Of a DNA stretch of 62,528 bases, positions 50,877-60,551 are shown piece after piece. The stretch is from Algoriphagus sp. (lineage in GTDB: Bacteria > Bacteroidota > Bacteroidia > Cytophagales > Cyclobacteriaceae), in contig NZ_JAQWXX010000090.1 in the NCBI RefSeq assembly GCF_029254265.1, positions 1 to 62,528 of the forward strand, read 5' to 3'. The notes under the pieces were generated by a model. The model searched no databases. It was not told where the DNA came from and saw nothing but the letters and a program-made list of their open reading frames with translations. Each line of letters opens with the position of its first letter. The stretch's first letter is position 1. The position numbers and the translations under genes were made by a program.

Positions 50877-51914
50877 TTAAAATTGATCAATTATTGTCAA
50901 TCCCTGTCCCCGAAATTCATTCATTTCTGTTAAAGCAATTGCTGCTGCCTCCAGAGTTATGGAATTGCCAATCAATAATTTCGGGTTCATTTTTCCCGCT
51001 GTAATCATTTGAACCATCTCGGGATATCGCCACGCCTGCATTCCATGACTTCCATAGATTTCTAATTCTTTGGAAAGCACCAAATTCATTGGGATTGCAC
51101 TGTTTTTTTGATCGGCAAGTAAAAGGCCTACTTGAATATGTTTTCCACGCTTTCGCAGACAAGACACAGAATTGAAAAGGGTCACTGGGCTTCCAAGTGC
51201 ATCAACCGATACATGGACTCCACCTTTGGAAATTTCCCGAACCACTTCTATCACATTCGAATTGCTGGCATCAATCGTGGCTACCGCTCCGATTTTTCGG
51301 GCCAATTTCAATTTCTCTTGGTCAATATCAATTGCAATAACCTGAGCTCCTAGAGCATTTGCAATCATAATCGCCGAAAGTCCGACTCCACCGCATCCGT
51401 GAATGGCAACCCATTGGCCGCCTATTACTTTCCCTTGATCTACTACAGCTCGAAATGAGGTCGCAAATCTACAGCCTAGGCTTGCCGCAGTTTGGAAAGT
51501 CATGGTTTCCGGAAGCATTACCAAATTAATATCTGCCCGATCGATGGCAACAAATTCCGCAAAAGAACCCCAATGTGTAAATCCTGGCTGAAACTGATCG
51601 TCGCAAACCTGATGATTTCCAGATGCACATTCCGGACACTTGCCGCATCCTGAAACAAAAGGAACAGTGACTCGATCGCCTACTTTCCAATTTTTCACTT
51701 CACTACCGACAGCCTGGATTATTCCTGCAAATTCATGTCCGGGAACATGAGGAAGCTCAATGTCTTCATCATGACCCATCCAACCATGCCAATCAGATCG
51801 GCAAAGTCCGGTGGCTTTTACATCGATGACTACTCCCGATTTGCTTGGACTTGGATCAGGAACTTGGGTAATGATGGGTTGGGATTGGAAGGATTCATAG
51901 AGGAGTGCTTTCAT
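50877..51914 (-). CDS. Zinc-dependent alcohol dehydrogenase
   Basis: A 345-aa medium-chain dehydrogenase. Catalytic zinc ligands are Cys in G-L-C-R-S-D-W and His-Glu in P-G-H-E-F-A-G. The structural zinc lobe is G-C-G-K-C-P-E-C with a fourth Cys in Q-V-C-D-D. The NAD loop is [10 protein letters not shown] near 170-180. It oxidises or reduces an alcohol/aldehyde pair. It overlaps the upstream sulfatase by 4 bases, so the two are co-translated. Confidence 0.91.
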   Translation of the reverse strand: MKALLYESFQSQPIITQVPDPSPSKSGVVIDVKATGLCRSDWHGWMGHDEDIELPHVPGHEFAGIIQAVGSEVKNWKVGDRVTVPFVSGCGKCPECASGNHQVCDDQFQPGFTHWGSFAEFVAIDRADINLVMLPETMTFQTAASLGCRFATSFRAVVDQGKVIGGQWVAIHGCGGVGLSAIMIANALGAQVIAIDIDQEKLKLARKIGAVATIDASNSNVIEVVREISKGGVHVSVDALGSPVTLFNSVSCLRKRGKHIQVGLLLADQKNSAIPMNLVLSKELEIYGSHGMQAWRYPEMVQMITAGKMNPKLLIGNSITLEAAAIALTEMNEFRGQGLTIIDQF

Positions 51915-53449
51915 TTATTCATTTTGTAATCATTTCCCAATAAACTGTTTAAGACAGATTCTTGCCAAATGCGAAGCTGATTGTTCATCTTTTTAGTGAG
52001 TTCTGGATAAAGTTCTTTTAGATCGTTTGTTTCCGCGGGATCTTGCAGCAAATCAAACAATTCGAATTGGGTTTCCCCACTTTTGCTTTCGGTTAAAACC
52101 AATTTGTATCGATTGTCGATAATCGCCCGATCCCCTTGGAAATCTGAGGTAATAATATCAGTTTGAATATAGTTTCTAAAATCACGAGTAGCCTTTCCAT
52201 TCATCAATTTGACCATAGGAGAGGTGCCTTCTTGCAGCTTTGGATCCAAATAAGGTTTCTGATCCTTAAGTGGCAAATCTCTTGGACTGCCATTCCAAAA
52301 CATCATTGGACTGGGCCTTTCCAGCTTTTCTCCGGAAAGGAAAGGCATAAGATTGATTCCGTCGATGGGTCGATTTGGTAATTCCTCTCCAATGAGGAAA
52401 GCTAGCGTTGGAAAGACATCTTCACTATTCATAATCACATTACTTTCTAGTGCAGATGGGAGACCTGCGGGCCATTCCAAAACACTCGGCACCCGGATTC
52501 CCCCTTCGTAAATACTCCCTTTTTGCTCCCGGAAGGGAACGGTTGCATTTGCTTCTTGTGGAGTGCCATTGTCTCCAAAATACCATAATAAGGTGTTTGA
52601 CTTGAGTTCTTTGGCGTCAAGATAATTTCTTAATTCTCCTATACTTCGGTCCATTGCAGTGATTTCGGCAAATCGCTCCTGCAATACATCTCTTTGAAGT
52701 CTGGTGACAGGCAGTCCTGTTTCGTTGGAAGTTAGCCGAACTTCCTTAGTTGCAAATGTCTCCGGTAAATTAGAGTAAAGCGCCATATCCTCCGGTAATC
52801 CACTATAGGGTTCATGAGGAGAACCATACCAAATCACCACAAAAAATGGTTTTCCTGCCGCCTTTGCTTTTTCAATAAAGTCCATGGCCTCCCGTACTAA
52901 GATTTCCGAACTCTCTCCCTCGAATAGTTCTGGATCCGCTCCGTTTTTTGATAAATAGGGGTTCAGCTCAAAGAAATTATCGTGTGAAAGCCATTCGTCA
53001 AAGCCCATCGCTCCAGGGTTGGTCGGTGATTCTGCTTTTACTGGACCTAGATGCCATTTTCCAAAATGCGCAGTTGCATATCCTTTTTGCTGCATCAAGG
53101 AAGCAATACTTATTTCTTCTGGGCGAATCGAATAGCCCGGAGTAAAAGTTCCGTAGCGGTTAGGATGCCTCCCCGTCAAAATACTTCCACGTGTAGGTGA
53201 GCAAACTGGGGATGCGGAATAGAAGCGATTCATACGAACCCCTACCTCTGCCAACTCATCCAAAACTGGAGTTTTCAGATAAGGATGTCCATTGTAGCCG
53301 GTTTCATCCCAGCCATGGTCATCGCCTAAGAGTAGAACCACATTTGGAAGCTCGTCATTTATCTGTTGTGCAAAAGGGGAACATATATTCCCAAAGAAAA
53401 CCCCGATCAATAGAAAGAATTTTAAGTGATTAGCGTTTTTGGTTTTCAT
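51911..53449 (-). CDS. S1-family sulfatase (second), secreted
   Basis: A 512-aa sulfatase with a Sec signal (about 1-28, S-P-F-A-Q). The metal block [11 protein letters not shown] is followed by the Cys-type signature V-C-S-P-T-R-G (Cys about 83), then G-K-W-H-L-G-P and F-G-D-N-G-T-P. These resemble N-acetylgalactosamine-6-sulfatase/arylsulfatase A-type members. It lacks the lipobox seen in the first sulfatase. It leads a pair with the alcohol dehydrogenase and is divergent from the Tat PLP enzyme. Confidence 0.92.
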   Translation of the reverse strand: MKTKNANHLKFFLLIGVFFGNICSPFAQQINDELPNVVLLLGDDHGWDETGYNGHPYLKTPVLDELAEVGVRMNRFYSASPVCSPTRGSILTGRHPNRYGTFTPGYSIRPEEISIASLMQQKGYATAHFGKWHLGPVKAESPTNPGAMGFDEWLSHDNFFELNPYLSKNGADPELFEGESSEILVREAMDFIEKAKAAGKPFFVVIWYGSPHEPYSGLPEDMALYSNLPETFATKEVRLTSNETGLPVTRLQRDVLQERFAEITAMDRSIGELRNYLDAKELKSNTLLWYFGDNGTPQEANATVPFREQKGSIYEGGIRVPSVLEWPAGLPSALESNVIMNSEDVFPTLAFLIGEELPNRPIDGINLMPFLSGEKLERPSPMMFWNGSPRDLPLKDQKPYLDPKLQEGTSPMVKLMNGKATRDFRNYIQTDIITSDFQGDRAIIDNRYKLVLTESKSGETQFELFDLLQDPAETNDLKELYPELTKKMNNQLRIWQESVLNSLLGNDYKMNK

Positions 53450-53598
53450 TGTTTGCGCACAAAACGGGTTATTATAAAAATCAATTTAATCTAAATTTTT
53501 CATGAATTTACCATCGGAAATCTAGGTACTAGTCGTAATTTGAAACTCACTATTGAAGTATTAAAGGATCAATTGATATTCCCAAATAACAAATAATC

Positions 53599-54867
53599 AT
53601 GTCTAACCGAAGACGGTTTCTGCGAAAGCTAAGTGCAAGTTTTCTTGCTTCTGGGATGTTTATTGGCAATTCATCAGCTGCTTTTTCGAAGTCAAAGATT
53701 GATCATACGTTATCTGAAGCTGATTTCTGGGAAGAAATCCGAAATGGCTTTCCATTAACTCGAAAAAGAGTTTACCTAAATAATGGAACATTCGGACCAG
53801 CACCATATGCTGTCAGTCAAGCAATGAATGCCTGTTTGGAAGAAATCAATAGCTCAGGGGAATATGGCCACTTTGATCAGGAGAGAGCTCAACTTGCAGG
53901 TTTTTTAGGAGTCGAGACTGATGAACTCAGCCTGACACATAATACTACTGAAGGGATAAACATCATGGTTTGGGGACTTCCGCTGAATAAAGGCGATGAA
54001 GTTATTCTTACCACTCATGAACATGTCGGGAATGGACTCCCTTGGCTGAATAGAGCTAAGCTTGATGGGATCATCATCAAGACCTTTGAGCCTCAGGACA
54101 CACAAGCGAAAAATCTTGAAGCAATCAAAAATCTGATCAATACTAAGACCCGCGTGATTGCAGTTCCTCACGTGACTTGTACTACCGGAGTGGTTTTTCC
54201 AATTAAGGAAATTGCTGATTTAGCCAGGTCGAAAGGGATTTATTCTGCTATTGATGGAGCACATGGAGCAGGAACTTTTAACTTGAATATTTCAGAATTG
54301 GGTTGTGATTTTTATGCAGGCTGTTTTCATAAGTGGTTACTAGGGCCAGTTGGGACGGGGTTTTTGTATGTGAAAAAAGAACTACTCGATGAACTTCAAG
54401 CGATTCAAGTTGGTGGCTATTCGGATGACGGTTGGGATATGACGAGTAATCCACCGGCACTTTATGGTTTGAATCCAACTGCACATCGCTATGATTATGG
54501 GACACAAAGTCGGGCACTATATGTGGGTGCTGCTGCCGCTGCGAAATATCATTTGGAAATCGGAAAGGATAAAGTGGAAGCTAGAATTAAGGATTTAAAT
54601 GAGTATTTATATCTCGGTCTTCAGGATTTGGGTTCTAAGATTCAAATCTTGACGCCTGCTGAAAAAGAATCCCGAATTGCCATGATTTCTTTTAAATCTG
54701 AATTAAAGGATTTTAAAGAGCTGGGAAATGAACTGGCAAAAAATGGATTCAGGATCCGTCAAGTTCCCGAAAGTGGGGTGAATGCGATCAGGGTATCCAC
54801 TCATATTTACAATTCGAAATCGGAAATTGAATCACTTTTAAAAGCTATAGAGAAGATATTAGGATAA
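53599..54867 (+). CDS. Class V PLP-dependent enzyme with Tat export signal
   Basis: A 422-aa isopenicillin-N-epimerase/cysteine-desulfurase-like enzyme. The N-terminus S-N-R-R-R-F-L-R-K then a hydrophobic run ending near N-S-S-A-A-F is a classical twin-arginine signal, so it would be folded with its cofactor before export. The PLP site is A-I-D-G-A-H-G-A-G with the Lys in C-F-H-K-W-L-L-G-P. A periplasmic aminotransferase-fold enzyme is uncommon. It is next to a secreted sulfatase but divergent from it. The MazG gene follows 22 bases later. Confidence 0.88.
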   Translation: MSNRRRFLRKLSASFLASGMFIGNSSAAFSKSKIDHTLSEADFWEEIRNGFPLTRKRVYLNNGTFGPAPYAVSQAMNACLEEINSSGEYGHFDQERAQLAGFLGVETDELSLTHNTTEGINIMVWGLPLNKGDEVILTTHEHVGNGLPWLNRAKLDGIIIKTFEPQDTQAKNLEAIKNLINTKTRVIAVPHVTCTTGVVFPIKEIADLARSKGIYSAIDGAHGAGTFNLNISELGCDFYAGCFHKWLLGPVGTGFLYVKKELLDELQAIQVGGYSDDGWDMTSNPPALYGLNPTAHRYDYGTQSRALYVGAAAAAKYHLEIGKDKVEARIKDLNEYLYLGLQDLGSKIQILTPAEKESRIAMISFKSELKDFKELGNELAKNGFRIRQVPESGVNAIRVSTHIYNSKSEIESLLKAIEKILG

Positions 54868-54889
54868 ATTTGATTTGAAAAATCACAAA

Positions 54890-55228
54890 ATGAATAAGGA
54901 AATAACATTAGCCGAAGCGCAGGCTCAAGTGGATGAATGGATTAAAACAGTGGGCGTTCGATACTTCAACGAACTCACCAATATGACGATTTTGATGGAG
55001 GAAGTAGGTGAGCTTGCACGGATCATGTCCCGCACCTATGGTGAGCAATCTTTTAAAGAATCTGATAAGGGGAAAGACCTCGGAGATGAAATGGCTGACG
55101 TACTTTGGGTGCTGATATGTTTAGCGAATCAGACTGGAGTGGATCTTACGGAAGCAATGAAAAAAAACTTTGAAAAGAAAAATATCCGGGATATTGATAG
55201 ACATAAGAATAATGAGAAACTGAAGTAA
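54890..55228 (+). CDS. MazG-like nucleotide pyrophosphohydrolase
   Basis: A 112-aa all-alpha NTP-PPase. The magnesium motif E-E-V-G-E (ExxE type) and D-E-M-A-D-V-L-W (ExxD type) are both present. Members hydrolyse non-canonical or excess nucleoside triphosphates. The preferred start is ATG 54890; a TTG gives five extra residues. It lies 22 bases downstream of the Tat PLP enzyme. Confidence 0.9.
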   Translation: MNKEITLAEAQAQVDEWIKTVGVRYFNELTNMTILMEEVGELARIMSRTYGEQSFKESDKGKDLGDEMADVLWVLICLANQTGVDLTEAMKKNFEKKNIRDIDRHKNNEKLK

Positions 55229-55464
55229 ATTAATATGATTATGCGCAATGATGCCGGCAACCTTATGTTCATTGCTTTTCTAGACGGAAGACCGATGACC
55301 GATGCTGACCAAATTCAGGTCTTACCCTGATTTTCTGAGGGCTATTTCTATCTAGCGTTAAAAAAGCGGATAAACATTTAAACTAGATATATCAGCAAGA
55401 AGATAATGCTGGTATTAACATACGACTTCAAAATAAAAAGTCAATTCTAAATAAATGCCAAAAA

Positions 55465-56223
55465 ATGAGATTGCAGGGAAAAACAGCCATCATAACCGGA
55501 GCTACTAGTGGAATGGGAAAAGCCACAGCAGAAAGATTTGTCCAAGAGGGAGCTTCCGTAATTTTAAGCGGTCGCGATGAGTTCCGAGGGAAGGAATTGG
55601 AAAAAAATCTAATCCAGCAAGGAGGAAAAGCCGTTTTTGTTGCAGGAGATATTTCTCAAATAGCTGTAAACGAAACGCTCGTCAGAGAAGCGATTCATAA
55701 TTTTGGGAAACTTGATATCGTCGTGACTAATGCCGGAAAGTTAGGATTGGGATCGGTGACGGATATTTCCTTTGAAGAATGGAATGAAACCATAGGCGCA
55801 AATCTGAATTCTGTATTTTATCTGAGCAGATTTGCGATACCTGAGATGCAAAAAAATGGTAAAGGGGTAATCCTTGCCAATAGTTCAATAGCAGCGTTTA
55901 AAAGCTTTCCCAACCATGCCGCCTATTGCGCAAGCAAAGCTGCTTTGGTGGCATTGGTTAAAGAAATGGCGTTGGATTACGGGCCAACAATCCGGGTCAA
56001 TACGATTTGTCCAGGTCCTGTCGATACTCCTTTGATCTGGGATTCTGCCAAAGCCTTTGAAGATCCTGACAGCATCGTGCAGCAAACTGCCAATAATACA
56101 CTTATGAAACGCCTTGGACGCCCAGAAGATATTGCGTCTTTGGCTTTGTTTCTGGTTTCCGACGAGGCATCTTGGATTACCGGTTCGGCATATCCAATTG
56201 ATGGTGGAATTTTAGTGAAGTAG
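55465..56223 (+). CDS. Short-chain dehydrogenase/reductase
   Basis: A 252-aa classical SDR. The NAD(P) loop is I-T-G-A-T-S-G-M-G near 11-19, N-A-G near 88-90, catalytic Ser in L-A-N-S-S and Y-C-A-S-K as the Tyr-x-x-x-Lys pair. C-terminal I-T-G-S-A-Y-P-I-D-G-G is typical of FabG-like and sugar-alcohol SDRs. The substrate is not evident from the neighbours. Confidence 0.92.
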   Translation: MRLQGKTAIITGATSGMGKATAERFVQEGASVILSGRDEFRGKELEKNLIQQGGKAVFVAGDISQIAVNETLVREAIHNFGKLDIVVTNAGKLGLGSVTDISFEEWNETIGANLNSVFYLSRFAIPEMQKNGKGVILANSSIAAFKSFPNHAAYCASKAALVALVKEMALDYGPTIRVNTICPGPVDTPLIWDSAKAFEDPDSIVQQTANNTLMKRLGRPEDIASLALFLVSDEASWITGSAYPIDGGILVK

Positions 56224-56294
56224 TAACTATGAATCAAAAAACTCTCCCTACTTAATACAGTAATTGACTTTTCCTTTCAAACCAAAAATTCCAA

Positions 56295-57095
56295 ATGAAA
56301 AAAGTTGTTCTCTTATCGATTTTGTTGATTGTGACTTCGGTGGTCTTTTCTCAAGGCAGATCAAACACATATGTTAAAAATAAGGTCATTCTTTTTAATG
56401 GTAGAAACCTCGATGGCTGGTACACTTTTGTGCAAAATCGAGTAAGGGATATTGATCCGAAAAATGTATTCACTGTCCAGAATGGAATGATCAGGATTTC
56501 TGGAGAGGAATGGGGAGGAATTACTTCCAATGAGGAATATGAGAATTATCGGCTAATAGTAGAGTTCAAATTGGGTGGAAAAACCTTTGCTCCGAGATTG
56601 GAAAATGCCCGCGATTCTGGAATTCTCTTGCATTCAATTGGAGAGGATGGGGCATCGGATGGGATCTGGATGCATTCCATCGAATGCCAGCTGATTGAGG
56701 GTGGAACTGGCGATTTTATTGTGGTCGGAGATGGAAGTGAAAATTTTAGCATTACGAGTCCGGTAGCACCGGAAAAGCAGGGAAGTTCTTATGTTTTTCA
56801 ACCCAAAGGTGAACTCGCAACTATAAATCGCGGCCGGATCAATTGGTATGGACGTGATCCAAACTGGAAAGATGTGATTGATTTTCGAGGTTCTCAGGAC
56901 GTGGAGAAACCGGTGGGTGAGTGGAATAAAGTGGAATGTATTGTTGATGGAGACGAGATTACGATATACCTCAATGGAATATTGGTAAATCATGCATCCA
57001 ATGTGAAACCAAGTAGAGGTCGCATTCAAATTCAATCTGAGGGTGCGGAGATATTTTTCAGAAAAGTGGAGCTCAGACCTTTGGCAAAGAAATAA
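56295..57095 (+). CDS. DUF1080 (3-keto-disaccharide hydrolase-type) exported protein
   Basis: A 266-aa protein with a Sec signal (V-L-L-S-I-L-L-I-V-T then V-V-F-S-Q). F-N-G-R-N-L-D-G-W-Y opens the LamG-like DUF1080 domain. The conserved S-G-I-L-L-H and I-E-C-Q-L-I-E-G-G-T-G-D and E-W-N-K-V-E-C are visible. Some characterised members act on 3-keto-glycosides, so a role with the SDR just upstream (71-base gap) in oxidised sugars is plausible but inferred. Confidence 0.88.
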   Translation: MKKVVLLSILLIVTSVVFSQGRSNTYVKNKVILFNGRNLDGWYTFVQNRVRDIDPKNVFTVQNGMIRISGEEWGGITSNEEYENYRLIVEFKLGGKTFAPRLENARDSGILLHSIGEDGASDGIWMHSIECQLIEGGTGDFIVVGDGSENFSITSPVAPEKQGSSYVFQPKGELATINRGRINWYGRDPNWKDVIDFRGSQDVEKPVGEWNKVECIVDGDEITIYLNGILVNHASNVKPSRGRIQIQSEGAEIFFRKVELRPLAKK

Positions 57096-57198
57096 GAATC
57101 AAAATGGAGGCACTTTGAAAGCCTAAATTTTAAGGTCGGGCTTTAATAAGTTTTAAAATATCTACCTATTTAGATGGGCGCGAGAAGAGTGAGGAAAT

Positions 57199-57238
57199 AA
57201 AAAAATGGGCCTGAGGAGATCCTCAGGCTCATTTTTTA
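57199..57238. terminator. Bidirectional terminator between DUF1080 and YdcH-like genes
   Basis: GGGCCTGAGGA pairs with TCCTCAGGCTC (one G-U) with A- and T-runs outside on both sides. It serves both convergent genes and overlaps the stop codon of the YdcH-like gene. Confidence 0.85.
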
Positions 57239-57472
57239 TAGGGTTAATAGCATTTGATAAAGTTCGTCTTTCAACTTCACCCGCTCAGCACGGAGTTTAT
57301 TAAGCGTTTCATCTGATGCTGGCTCAGAATCAGTTTCTATTCGATAGATTTCATGATCGAGATCATCGTATTCGTCAAATAATTTTTTGAAATGAGAGTT
57401 CTTCTCTTTCAATTCATGGATTCTATCAGCGTGCTCTGGAAATTCTTCGATTAATTGATGTTTTTGGATCAT
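57236..57472 (-). CDS. YdcH-like DUF465 small protein
   Basis: A 78-aa helical protein. F-P-E-H-A-D-R-I-H-E-L-K-E-K-N-S-H-F and L-R-A-E-R-V-K-L-K-D-E-L fit the YdcH/DUF465 coiled-coil family. The function is unknown. Its stop is inside the bidirectional terminator. Confidence 0.85.
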   Translation of the reverse strand: MIQKHQLIEEFPEHADRIHELKEKNSHFKKLFDEYDDLDHEIYRIETDSEPASDETLNKLRAERVKLKDELYQMLLTL

Positions 57473-57552
57473 TGTCTTTAAATTTTATTTCAAGACAATA
57501 ATAAAGTCATTTCCTGTATCAATTCCTGACAAAAGTCAGTTTGCTTGTTTTT

Positions 57553-58263
57553 TTATACTTCAATCCCTTTCAAAACATCGTTTTGGACAATTCCGATTAA
57601 ACCAAATAAGTCCAAAGTCAAACAAAAATCAATATCAGCTTCGATATTGTGATTTTGGAGTCGCTTGGCATGGGAGGCCTGTGAGAGAAAGCCTTTTAAA
57701 TCGTGCCCTTCCTTTTCAAAAAGTACCTTCATGGCTAAAGCTCCATCTTCCGCAGCTTCATGCGTCGCTTCAAGACTTTTAGCTAAGGCTCCAGCATAAA
57801 GCGAATCCTCCAAGTTAAACATGCCTTTCCAGCCTGCACAATGGATCAAAATGTCTTGATTCTTGGATTGTAAATAGGAAACTGTAGCAGAAAGATTCGG
57901 AAATGAGCCGATCAAAATCTCAGAAGCTCCATTTGATTTGGAGATGGCCAATGTCCCATTGGTCGTGGTCATCGCTAGTTTTCGTCCTTTGAAGGCATCA
58001 TCCAAATAGGCAATGGGAGAGTTTCCCAATTCAAAGCCTTCTGCAGTCAAACCATTCCGCTCGCCCGCAATCAAATAACCTTTTTTGGACATTTGTCTGC
58101 ATTCTTCCAGATCAGCAAAGGTTTTGATCTCAGTTATTCCATTGGCCAAAGCCGCAATCATCGTGGAGGTAGCACGAAAGATATCGACTACCACCACAAT
58201 TTTATTTTCAAGTGAATGAAGATGAATGAGCTCTGGACTAAAGCAGATTTCTACTTTGTTCAT
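57553..58263 (-). CDS. comB: 2-phosphosulfolactate phosphatase (ComB-like)
   Basis: Removes phosphate from 2-phosphosulfolactate, a step of coenzyme M or sulfonate synthesis. The 236-aa protein has V-D-I-F-R-A-T-S-T (near 28-36), A-G-E-R-N-G, G-N-S-P and T-T-T-N-G-T, the family's Mg and substrate blocks. Coenzyme M is not expected here. In Bacteroidota the sulfonate could feed sulfonolipid or sulfolactate production, which is inference. The start overlaps gcvT by 4 bases. Confidence 0.87.
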   Translation of the reverse strand: MNKVEICFSPELIHLHSLENKIVVVVDIFRATSTMIAALANGITEIKTFADLEECRQMSKKGYLIAGERNGLTAEGFELGNSPIAYLDDAFKGRKLAMTTTNGTLAISKSNGASEILIGSFPNLSATVSYLQSKNQDILIHCAGWKGMFNLEDSLYAGALAKSLEATHEAAEDGALAMKVLFEKEGHDLKGFLSQASHAKRLQNHNIEADIDFCLTLDLFGLIGIVQNDVLKGIEV

Positions 58264-59354
58264 GCTTTCAATAGCGGCAATTTCTCTACCTGAGCTTTAA
58301 GGTTCTTGTTTCGCACTTGGATGAATATTTCTGTTCCAGGCTTAGCAAATTCTGTTTTCACATAGCCCATTCCAATGCCTACTCCCATGCTTGGAGATTG
58401 CGTGCCAGAGGTCACTTCTCCGATTAATTCACCAGCTGCGTCCACGATAGGATAGTGTCCACGAGGGATTCCTCTCTCTTGCATCACAAAGCCAACCAAC
58501 TTACGAGTCACACCAGCTTCTTTTTGAGCTTTTAGCGCTTCTGAGTTGGTGAAATCTTTAGTGAATTTGGTGATCCATCCCAGACCAGCCTCGATAGGAG
58601 AAGTGGTGTCGGTGATGTCATTTCCATAAAGGCAATAGCCCATTTCCATACGTAAAGTATCTCTTGCTCCTAAGCCAATCGGCTTGATGTCGAAGTCTTT
58701 TCCTGCTTCAAAAATGGCATTCCAAACCTCTTCCGCATCCTCATTCTTTACATAGATTTCAAATCCTCCTGAACCGGTATAGCCAGTTCCCGAAATGATT
58801 ACGTCTTGCTTTCCTGCAAAATCTCCTACAGTAAAGTGATAAAATTTCACTTCCGAAAGATTTACTGATGTCAATGACTGTACAGCTTCGATTGCTTTTG
58901 GTCCCTGTACTGCAAACAGCGAAAGCTCATCAGAAATATTTGTCAATTTCGCTCCCATGGTGTTGTGCTGATTGACCCAGTTCCAGTCTTTATCAATGTT
59001 TGAAGCATTTACAACCAACATGTATTTTTCATCCTCAAATTTGTAGACGATCAAATCATCTACGATTCCGCCCGTTTCGTTAGGGAAACAAGAATACTGT
59101 GCTTGGCCATCAACTAGTTTGGAAGCATCATTGGAAGTTACTTTTTGAATCAGGTTCAAAGCTTCAGGCCCTTCCACCATAAACTCACCCATGTGAGATA
59201 CATCGAATACTCCAACTCCATTTCTTACGCACAAATGCTCCTCGTTATCAGAACTGTATCGAACGGGCATATTGTAGCCAGCAAAAGGCACCATTTTGCC
59301 ACCAAGGGCAACGTGCAAGTCGTTTAGTTGAATTTTCTTGATTTGATCTTCCAT
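58260..59354 (-). CDS. gcvT: Aminomethyltransferase, glycine cleavage T protein
   Basis: Releases the aminomethyl group of lipoylated H protein to tetrahydrofolate, giving methylene-THF and ammonia. The 364-aa protein has [19 protein letters not shown] and [11 protein letters not shown] choose ATG 59354: a TAnnTTTG element at 59383-59390 lies inside the longer open frame, and the extra 41 residues lack family match. It shares a transcript with comB (4-base overlap). Confidence 0.94.
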   Translation of the reverse strand: MEDQIKKIQLNDLHVALGGKMVPFAGYNMPVRYSSDNEEHLCVRNGVGVFDVSHMGEFMVEGPEALNLIQKVTSNDASKLVDGQAQYSCFPNETGGIVDDLIVYKFEDEKYMLVVNASNIDKDWNWVNQHNTMGAKLTNISDELSLFAVQGPKAIEAVQSLTSVNLSEVKFYHFTVGDFAGKQDVIISGTGYTGSGGFEIYVKNEDAEEVWNAIFEAGKDFDIKPIGLGARDTLRMEMGYCLYGNDITDTTSPIEAGLGWITKFTKDFTNSEALKAQKEAGVTRKLVGFVMQERGIPRGHYPIVDAAGELIGEVTSGTQSPSMGVGIGMGYVKTEFAKPGTEIFIQVRNKNLKAQVEKLPLLKA

Positions 59355-59382
59355 GAATTTGGGATTGTTTTTTTGACGTTGG

Positions 59383-59390
59383 CAAATGTA
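59383..59390 (-). promoter_or_regulatory. -7 promoter element of gcvT-comB
   Basis: The minus strand has TACATTTG, matching TAnnTTTG, 28 bases before the gcvT ATG at 59354. No good -33 TTG was found. It argues for the shorter start. Confidence 0.55.
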
Positions 59391-59579
59391 AGGAATGAAG
59401 GGGAAATAGGGGAAACCCTTTAAATAAAAGTGCTTGTCTGTTTTTCGGTTTTTGGACAAAAATGAAGTAACATCCAACTATGAAAGAGGTAGAAATAGTT
59501 AAATAATTCAAATAGTAGCGCTCTACGTAAGCTTTGTGTCTTCCCGTACAGTTGTCGGAAGTGCTTAAAAACAAAGCAT

Positions 59580-59608
59580 AAAAAAAGACAGCTTTTAGGC
59601 TGCCTTTT
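59580..59608 (-). terminator. Intrinsic terminator of the IscA/ErpA-like gene
   Basis: On the minus strand AAAAGGCAGC pairs with GCTGTCTTTT (one mismatch) and is followed by seven T. It lies 20 bases after the stop of the Fe-S carrier gene. Confidence 0.75.
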
Positions 59609-59628
59609 AGGAGTTCGTTAAATTAAAA

Positions 59629-59955
59629 TTAAACGGAGAAGCTTTCGCCACATCCGCAAGTTCTGTTTGCATTGGGATTGACAAACTGAAATCCTTTGCC
59701 ATTTAATCCATCGGTAAACTCCAAAGTAGTTCCAGCTAAATAAAGTAAGCTTTTGCGGTCCACTAGGATCTTTACTCCTTTATCTTCGAATACATGGTCA
59801 GTGTCAACTTGGGTGGCATCAAAACCTAAATCATACATCAAACCAGAACAACCACCACCTTTTACAGAAACCCGAATATTTTCATTTTCGGTTCTGCCTT
59901 CTTCTTTCTTGAGCTCCAAAATTCGCGCCTTGGCTTTGTCGGAAACGATTATCAT
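59629..59955 (-). CDS. A-type Fe-S cluster carrier (IscA/ErpA-like)
   Basis: A 108-aa carrier that holds iron or a 2Fe-2S/4Fe-4S cluster for transfer. All three conserved Cys are present: G-G-G-C-S-G (Cys 36) and C-G-C-G (100, 102). The F-V-N-P-N-A-N-R segment precedes the final motif. It is a normal member, in contrast to the degenerate paralogue at 44943. It has its own terminator. Confidence 0.92.
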   Translation of the reverse strand: MIIVSDKAKARILELKKEEGRTENENIRVSVKGGGCSGLMYDLGFDATQVDTDHVFEDKGVKILVDRKSLLYLAGTTLEFTDGLNGKGFQFVNPNANRTCGCGESFSV

Positions 59956-59962
59956 ATCTTTG
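59935..59962 (+). promoter_or_regulatory. Promoter of mce
   Basis: TTTG at 59935-59938 and TATCTTTG at 59955-59962 (TAnnTTTG) are 16 bases apart. The promoter overlaps the 5' end of the divergent Fe-S carrier gene, about 80 bases before mce. Confidence 0.5.
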
Positions 59963-60043
59963 TACCTTTAAATTCTATTTTCAATCAGGGACAAAACAGC
60001 CTTGCTCCCGAAATAATTCAGTTCAAATATAAGAATTTTAAAA

Positions 60044-60445
60044 ATGAGGAAAATCGAACATATCGGGATTGCAGTGGCAGACCTTGAAAAATCGAATGAG
60101 CTTTTCAAAAAATTGTTGGGAAAAGCCCATTTCAAAACAGAAAAAGTAGAAGGCGAGGGAGTAGATACTTCGTTTTTTCAAGTGGGAGAAACCAAAGTAG
60201 AATTGCTGCAGGCGACTAGACCAGATTCTCCTATCGCAAAGTTTATTGACCGCAAGTCAGAAGGTGTGCATCATATCGCATTTGATGTGGAAGATATAAT
60301 GGCTGAAGTAGTCCGATTAAAAGAAGCTGGCTTTGAAATCCTGAATGAAACACCAAAGGAAGGCGCAGACAATAAATTAGTGGTATTTTTGCATCCAAGA
60401 AGTACAAACGGCGTTTTGGTGGAGCTTTGTCAAGAAAAATTTTAA
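60044..60445 (+). CDS. mce: Methylmalonyl-CoA epimerase
   Basis: Interconverts (R)- and (S)-methylmalonyl-CoA between propionyl-CoA and succinyl-CoA. The 133-aa vicinal-oxygen-chelate protein has metal ligands His 7 (I-E-H-I-G), His in G-V-H-H-I-A-F (about 77) and Glu in V-L-V-E-L-C near 128, with Glu in V-E-L-L-Q near 54. No mutase gene is nearby. Confidence 0.95.
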   Translation: MRKIEHIGIAVADLEKSNELFKKLLGKAHFKTEKVEGEGVDTSFFQVGETKVELLQATRPDSPIAKFIDRKSEGVHHIAFDVEDIMAEVVRLKEAGFEILNETPKEGADNKLVVFLHPRSTNGVLVELCQEKF

Positions 60446-60448
60446 TGT

Positions 60449-60480
60449 TGCAAGGTTACAAAGTCTGAAGGTTGTAAAGT
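60449..60480. repeat. Degenerate gttacaaag repeat
   Basis: Imperfect copies of gcaaggttacaaag, gaaggttgtaaag. It lies between mce and thiL, like the other degenerate word repeats of the window. Confidence 0.45.
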
Positions 60481-60551
60481 TAGAGTGCTCAGCCCTTAAT
60501 TATTGTTACTCCAAAGTACGTTCTCGTATTTCTTAAATCATAAATCGAATC

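Noticed and set aside
57526..57539. CTGAC-AAAA-GTCAG hairpin upstream of the YdcH-like gene
   Set aside because: Only 5 bp per arm and no T-run; too weak to call a terminator or operator.
59355..59477. 41-residue N-terminal extension of GcvT
   Set aside because: It contains a promoter-like TAnnTTTG element and no GcvT similarity.
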